DNA from: Bacillota bacterium
Lineage (GTDB): Bacteria; Bacillota; Clostridia; Oscillospirales; Ruminococcaceae
DNA: 64,000 bases
Assembly: GCA_023391875.1 (NCBI GenBank)
Contig: JAEWAB010000002.1
Coordinates: 62,001-126,000, forward strand
Direction of reading: 5' to 3'
The position numbers and the translations under genes are program-made. Positions 59,742 to 64,000 of this stretch are shown here, one piece after another; position 1 is the first letter of the stretch, and every line of letters begins with the position of its first letter. The notes under the pieces were generated by a model. That model did no database searches. It was not told the origin of the DNA and was given only the letters and a program-made list of their open reading frames with translations.

Positions 59742-62700
59742 TTATTTTTGAGGACTTCTTTTCTTAAGCAGATACATGGCTACTGCGACAGCCATGATAA
59801 AAGCCATGGCAACTATCCCAGAGTGCCAATCTTCTGTTGCCCCTGTTTCGGGGATTGCCGGCCTGCCCGCTGCGCTGGTAAGCAGATAGTAGCCGCAATG
59901 TGTTGTGTGGTACTCCAGATAACCGTCCTGTTCCATTGCACCCATATTGACAATTCCGGTGTGGTCATCATAGTTCAAGATAGTTGCGTCCGTGATTCCC
60001 TCTGGGATAGGAATGCGCACATATATCCTCCCAATATATCCGGTCACCGGTTTGCCGTTTTCGTCAATCAGCGTGATATTATATAATTTCAAATAGTTCC
60101 TGCCGCCGAGCTGGCCGTTGCTGCCAACCAATTTAATCGATAGCGTCCATGTTTTACCGGGAGCAGACTTTGGCAGGCCCGAGATATGGGGAGAAATCAA
60201 CGTGACTCCCTCCGGCGGGGTGAGCTGGGAATAAGCAACTCTAATACCCGTACCATTGGTCACGCTATAATACGTAGGGGTGGATATCGTCTCATCTCCA
60301 TCATCGGAGTGAGAACCGCCGCGGGTGGAGCCGCCGCCTCCATTATCGGGGTTATCGGGATTATCGGAGATTACCAGCTGTGGGTAATCACCTGTTACGG
60401 TCATCCAGACACCGTTAAAGTCAAAACCCAGCATATTTTGCGCAGCCGCGTCGCCCTGCATCTGGGCAGTGGTCAGCGGCGTAACGCCGGCTGCCGAATT
60501 CATCGCCGTATAGGTTGGGGGAGCTTCCTCATCCTCCGAATACTCTATCAAATAGTAGGCTGTTTGCGTTGTGGCAATACTGCCGTCAAAGTAACAGGAT
60601 TCCAAGGCTGCCGTATCAATCTGGTAGCCTGTGCCGAACAACCCGCCGATGTATGTGAGTACAGATTCCGGCGGGCCGCCCAAAAGGGCACAGGCAGAGT
60701 AGCAGGTTTTTATCTTTTCCGGGCGCGAACTGTAGCCGATCAGGCCTCCCACCAGAGATGTGGTGGTTTCATCTGAGGCATATGCGGTTACGGTACCGGT
60801 GGCATAGCAGTCGATAATCGATTCGTCGAAATGCGACCCTAAAAGTCCCCCGGTTCTAATCTGCCAGCCGCCCGCCGAATTGTTCACATCGCCGGTGGCA
60901 AAGCAGCGTGTGATATCTCCCCAATTCTCACTGACAAGCCCGCCCGCAGTCGAGCCATTGAGAACTCCTGCACCGGTTACCTTTCCTTCGGCGTGGCAAT
61001 TTGTAAGGCTCCCACTATTCGAGCAGACAAGCCCGCCCGCATAAGGACTGGGGTAATCGCCAAGGCCGGTGCTGGTCACGTCCCCCGCCGCATAACTGGC
61101 CGTAATGTTATACCCGTTAACCGAATTGTCTCCTACAAGACCGCCCGCCTTTGTGATACTATATGATGTACTGACGACTGCGCCGGTTGCATAACAGTTT
61201 GTGATGGTTCCCGTTTCGTCGCAGGTTCCCGCCAGGCCTCCCGCAGTACTATCCTGGTTACCGGTGTGGCTACTGTTGACGGTGCCGGTTGCATGGCTGT
61301 TTGAAAGGCTGCCGCTGGTGCTCCTGCCTACAAGGCCGCCTGTAAAGACAGTACAAAAGGATTCTCCTAAGCCCTGCACATCACCGGATGCGAAGCTGCC
61401 ACTGATTGTATCTTCCGTATACCCCGCCAACCCGCCGAAATAGCCCGGATGGCTGCCTTTAACACTTCCGGAAACCTCTCCTGACGCGCTGCAATCGGTA
61501 ATAGGGCCAATACTATAGCCCACAAGCCCCCCAACGGCGGATTCTACGAAGTCTGCTCCCCCGTTCTGGCCGGCTCCGCTGCCTGTTACGGTTACGGAGG
61601 AGGTACAACCGGTAATGCTGCCTGCGTTGTAACCCGCAACCCCGCCTGCATTGACGCTGCCGTAGCCGGTAATGAACTCATTGGGCGAGACGTTGCTTGC
61701 GTCCACGCTCCCTGCGACGGTAAGGTCCCGCACACTGCCCCCCTCGCCGATATAGCCAAAAAGGCCGGCGTATAGCGTGGCCAGATTACCGGTTGTATCC
61801 TCAACTACCATCACAATTGTAACAGTGTGTTCGTCGCCGTCAAAGCTACCGGTAAACGGGGTATCCTTCTCGCCAATCGGTGAGAAGTTGCCCACGCTTA
61901 TGTCGTTCATCAGGCGGTAATGCCCGGCAGGGTCGTCACGTATCCGGTTAAGGTCGGCAAGGTTATAAATCAGGTAAGGGGTGTCTTCACCGCCGTCACC
62001 CTCTTCGTAATCCTCAACCTGTATCACGGGGTAGCCGTCGTTTTCACCCGAAACCACCGCCCACGACAGTATCTCGGCATCCTCCGGCGAAAGATTATCG
62101 TTCAGAGTCTCAGCAAAGGAAGCTCTATCGGAAGGAATCATTTGAGATGTTGATGTAAGATGATATCCTGACGCAACTGCTTCTTGAGATTCCCCATCTA
62201 GTGTAAGATCAGCATCGCTATTATAATACAGGTCTGATTCATTACCGGAGTCGTAAGCACCGAACAAAAGCCCCGCGTAAGCTTCTCCGCCGGTGGCGGA
62301 AACGTCCCCGGTTGCGTAAGAATTCCGAACACTTCCCCCATTAAACTGCCCTATAAGCCCTCCGGCATATATGCGCCCGGTACCCGTTTCCTGTAAGGTA
62401 ACGTCCACCCGGGAATAGCAGTTGATTATCTCTCCGCAGCTAAACCCCGCTAGCCCGCCGGCATAGGTGTAACTGTTATCCGTCACCGTTACGTTAACCG
62501 TGCCCAACACCCCGAGATTCTTAACGGTGCCTCTAAACTCCTGAAATAGGCCGATGATATTGGGATAGAAGGTGCCGCCGACATCGGTAATATCGATGTC
62601 GATAGTATGTCCGTTGCCGTCAAGGCTACCGCTAAAATAGCCGATTGGGGACGAAACGCCCGTAAGGTCGGCAGCAAGCTTAAAGTATTTATCCGAGTAA

Positions 62701-62864
62701 TTCATAGCCGAAAGGTCCGCTTCACTGCGGATGAGTATGGGATTATCCGCGGTATCCCCTGCGGCTGCGTGTACCGTAAGCGGATACTGCACCGCAAAGA
62801 TAGCCAGAACAAACATCGCACATGCTGAGAGAATCAACAGCCTTCGTTTTCCTGATACCTGCAT
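59742..62864 (-). CDS. Large GLUG-repeat surface protein with sortase-type anchor
   Basis: The 1040-residue protein has a Sec signal peptide (RRLLILSACAMFVLAIFAV, cleavage near residue 33-35) and many GLUG-type repeats of about 25-45 residues (patterns such as GGLVGYS-G-ITDC-ASG-VSG and GGLAGT-ETGTITNCYATG), which fold as beta-helical or beta-solenoid stalks in adhesins. A linker rich in Gly, Asp and Asn near residue 840 precedes a C-terminal domain. It ends with an LPXTG-like signal IPETG (1004-1008), a hydrophobic helix and the basic KKRSPQK. AAGGAGAG lies 9 nt upstream of the ATG. It is likely cell-wall-linked and probably controlled by the regulator gene directly upstream. Confidence 0.85.
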   Translation of the reverse strand: MQVSGKRRLLILSACAMFVLAIFAVQYPLTVHAAAGDTADNPILIRSEADLSAMNYSDKYFKLAADLTGVSSPIGYFSGSLDGNGHTIDIDITDVGGTFYPNIIGLFQEFRGTVKNLGVLGTVNVTVTDNSYTYAGGLAGFSCGEIINCYSRVDVTLQETGTGRIYAGGLIGQFNGGSVRNSYATGDVSATGGEAYAGLLFGAYDSGNESDLYYNSDADLTLDGESQEAVASGYHLTSTSQMIPSDRASFAETLNDNLSPEDAEILSWAVVSGENDGYPVIQVEDYEEGDGGEDTPYLIYNLADLNRIRDDPAGHYRLMNDISVGNFSPIGEKDTPFTGSFDGDEHTVTIVMVVEDTTGNLATLYAGLFGYIGEGGSVRDLTVAGSVDASNVSPNEFITGYGSVNAGGVAGYNAGSITGCTSSVTVTGSGAGQNGGADFVESAVGGLVGYSIGPITDCSASGEVSGSVKGSHPGYFGGLAGYTEDTISGSFASGDVQGLGESFCTVFTGGLVGRSTSGSLSNSHATGTVNSSHTGNQDSTAGGLAGTCDETGTITNCYATGAVVSTSYSITKAGGLVGDNSVNGYNITASYAAGDVTSTGLGDYPSPYAGGLVCSNSGSLTNCHAEGKVTGAGVLNGSTAGGLVSENWGDITRCFATGDVNNSAGGWQIRTGGLLGSHFDESIIDCYATGTVTAYASDETTTSLVGGLIGYSSRPEKIKTCYSACALLGGPPESVLTYIGGLFGTGYQIDTAALESCYFDGSIATTQTAYYLIEYSEDEEAPPTYTAMNSAAGVTPLTTAQMQGDAAAQNMLGFDFNGVWMTVTGDYPQLVISDNPDNPDNGGGGSTRGGSHSDDGDETISTPTYYSVTNGTGIRVAYSQLTPPEGVTLISPHISGLPKSAPGKTWTLSIKLVGSNGQLGGRNYLKLYNITLIDENGKPVTGYIGRIYVRIPIPEGITDATILNYDDHTGIVNMGAMEQDGYLEYHTTHCGYYLLTSAAGRPAIPETGATEDWHSGIVAMAFIMAVAVAMYLLKKRSPQK

Positions 62865-62959
62865 AATAAATACTCTCCTTCTCGATACTTTAATGCCGCT
62901 GCTTTTCTGAATTGCTTAAAGCAACGGCACAATCTTTCAGGATGAGTATCGCATACGGC

Positions 62960-62977
62960 TCTGACAGGATTCTGACA
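62960..62977 (-). promoter_or_regulatory. Heptamer direct repeat with 11-bp period upstream of the surface-protein gene
   Basis: TCTGACA occurs at 62960-62966 and 62971-62977 (plus strand; TGTCAGA on the transcribed strand). SARP/BTAD regulators bind heptamer direct repeats spaced by 11 bp next to the -10 element. On the minus strand a TTGTAA-N16-CATTAT promoter-like pair lies just upstream of the repeat. The adjacent gene encodes a BTAD response regulator. Confidence 0.45.
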
Positions 62978-63096
62978 AAACCACCGGATAATGAAAGAAA
63001 ACATTGTCTTTACAAAAAATTTACATATTCAACTTAGCCCGCCGAAAGCGGGGAAGAAGAATTAGTATTATCGGCGTCTCTTATTGATTAAAAGGG

Positions 63097-64000
63097 CTAA
63101 CTCACCGTTTGAATCTGTTCAAGAAAACCGGATACCGCCTGCGGAAGCTCAGAATCGTAATCCTGATGCAGCGTTTCAGAGAGCCATTTGCAATGCAGGG
63201 AAATTTCTGCGATTAATCCGCGCGCCTGCAATACGCCGAGGTAGAGTATTTGGCTGTCATCATCCGTGGGCGACAGGCGGGCAAGCCGGCGAAGCAATGG
63301 CAGGGCCTTTTCCATCTTGCCCAGTTCGATGTATTTCACTGCAATATCCCGAAGCGTCGCGTAGGCCCTGCTTCGGAGTGCCTCATCCATCGGGACGCTC
63401 CACACATATCCGTTTTGTGACAGAAACCCTTTGCAGCAGAGTGTACATGCAGCCTCTACCGCCTGATAAGTTTCTTCCTTTTCACGATTATAATTGGATA
63501 GGACATTTTCTACTTCAAAATAATCGCAGTTTACCTTTGAAAGAAACAGGCCATATTTATTATCGGCATAAATCAGTTCCACATTCTTTTTAAAGGGTGA
63601 AAGCACATTCCTGATTTTGCAGACAGAGGTTTGAAGAATCGGCAGAGCCTTTGTATACTCGATGTTCGGCCACAGATTCTCGATGATGATCTCTTTATGT
63701 ATATAGGCATCGTGGTTTGTAAGCAGGAAAGCAAAAAGCTCCTCCGCCTTTGTGCGCTGCCAAATCACAGGCCTGTCGTTTGCCAGAACCTCCAGACGCC
63801 CAAAGCAGCTGATTTTAAGTGCGTTGGGGCGTGACTCCTCCAGGCCGATCTCACTTTTCAGGCGATCCACCATCTTGTTAAAGCGGCTGATGTTAATGGG
63901 CTTCATGATATAATCCAAAGCATTCAGCTCAAAGGCCGCCACTGCATACTGGTTCCAGCCTGTAATGAAAACAATCTTAATTGCAGGGTAGAGCTCAAGC
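63097..64000 (-). CDS. REC-wHTH-BTAD (SARP-like) response regulator, N-terminus beyond window
   Basis: The frame is open to the right edge; translation of the edge reads LELYPAIKIVFITGWNQYAV then AAFELNALDYIMKPI, the end of a receiver domain with its conserved Lys. Then follows a winged-helix DNA-binding domain (ISCFGRLEVLANDRPVIWQRTKAEELFAFLLTN) and a bacterial transcriptional activation (BTAD) helical domain (VNCDYFEVENVLSNYN...LPLLRRLARLSPTDDDSQILYLGVLQARG). This is the architecture of SARP-like response regulators. The GTG at 63942 is not the true start. It is transcribed toward the GLUG surface protein, about 230 bp away, and is the obvious candidate for its control. Confidence 0.85.
   Translation of the reverse strand, partial: LELYPAIKIVFITGWNQYAVAAFELNALDYIMKPINISRFNKMVDRLKSEIGLEESRPNALKISCFGRLEVLANDRPVIWQRTKAEELFAFLLTNHDAYIHKEIIIENLWPNIEYTKALPILQTSVCKIRNVLSPFKKNVELIYADNKYGLFLSKVNCDYFEVENVLSNYNREKEETYQAVEAACTLCCKGFLSQNGYVWSVPMDEALRSRAYATLRDIAVKYIELGKMEKALPLLRRLARLSPTDDDSQILYLGVLQARGLIAEISLHCKWLSETLHQDYDSELPQAVSGFLEQIQTVS

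Noticed and set aside
59742..62864. CRISPR array or DNA satellite suggested by many short repeats
   Set aside because: The repetition is at the protein level (GLUG units), with variable spacing and open reading frame throughout.
1..64000. tRNA, rRNA, riboswitch or origin
   Set aside because: No cloverleaf, rRNA-like stretch, recognisable riboswitch core or DnaA-box cluster was seen by eye; a covariance-model scan was not possible here.

Overview
The window looks like the chromosome of a fermentative, moderately GC-rich Gram-positive bacterium, most likely class Clostridia (Oscillospirales-like; this is inference). The signs are strong GGAGG-type ribosome sites with frequent TTG/GTG starts, a lipobox sugar-binding protein with CUT1 permeases but no local ATPase, an AgrA/AgrC-type two-component pair, a sortase-type C-terminal anchor and the absence of any outer-membrane machinery.

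Region 1 (about 3.0-31.0 kb) is one long plus-strand cluster for an extracellular contractile injection system (eCIS; phage-tail-like, Afp/PVC/Streptomyces-CIS relatives). The order is: eCIS-associated FGKLL protein, three membrane-anchored proteins (single-pass protein, degenerate cyclase sensor, MORN-repeat protein), DUF4255 tail terminator, unknown protein, PAAR-like tip, sheath, tube 1, tail assembly chaperone with a probable -1 frameshift extension, tube 2, a Pro/Gln-rich disordered protein in the tape-measure position, LysM tube-cap protein, gpD-type hub, gpV-type spike, gp25 wedge, two large baseplate wedge proteins, a gpI-like tail protein, a kinase-like candidate effector and an AAA+ ATPase. 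No capsid, terminase, portal, integrase or lysis gene is present, so it is not a prophage. An incomplete surface protein with chitobiase-C-like repeats precedes the cluster (1-2850). Two dynamin-like GTPases face it on the minus strand (31.0-34.8 kb).

Region 2 (35.0-41.3 kb) is regulatory and scarred. A chimeric pseudogene (5' end of a MalT-type LuxR regulator joined to the 3' end of a mannonate dehydratase gene) is followed by a more A+T-rich LytTR response regulator/7TM histidine kinase pair, then the intact LuxR regulator. The LuxR 5' ends form direct repeats bracketing the two-component genes. A 106-bp palindromic MITE-like element occurs twice, once inside the eCIS cluster and once after the LuxR gene.

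Region 3 (41.5-58.5 kb) handles glucuronoxylan fragments. UxuB and UxuA form one operon; an AraC regulator and a serine hydrolase are divergent; then follow a GH67 alpha-glucuronidase, two sugar permeases, a lipoprotein binding protein, a GH3 beta-xylosidase-like enzyme, two Gfo/Idh/MocA oxidoreductases and UxaC. Together they would import aldouronates, split them into xylose and glucuronate, and convert glucuronate via fructuronate and mannonate to 2-keto-3-deoxygluconate.

Region 4 (58.5-64.0 kb, minus strand) has an unknown membrane-anchored protein, a large GLUG-repeat surface protein with an LPXTG-like anchor, and the 3' part of a REC-BTAD (SARP-like) response regulator. Between the last two lies a heptamer direct repeat with 11-bp period, the kind of site SARP-like regulators bind.
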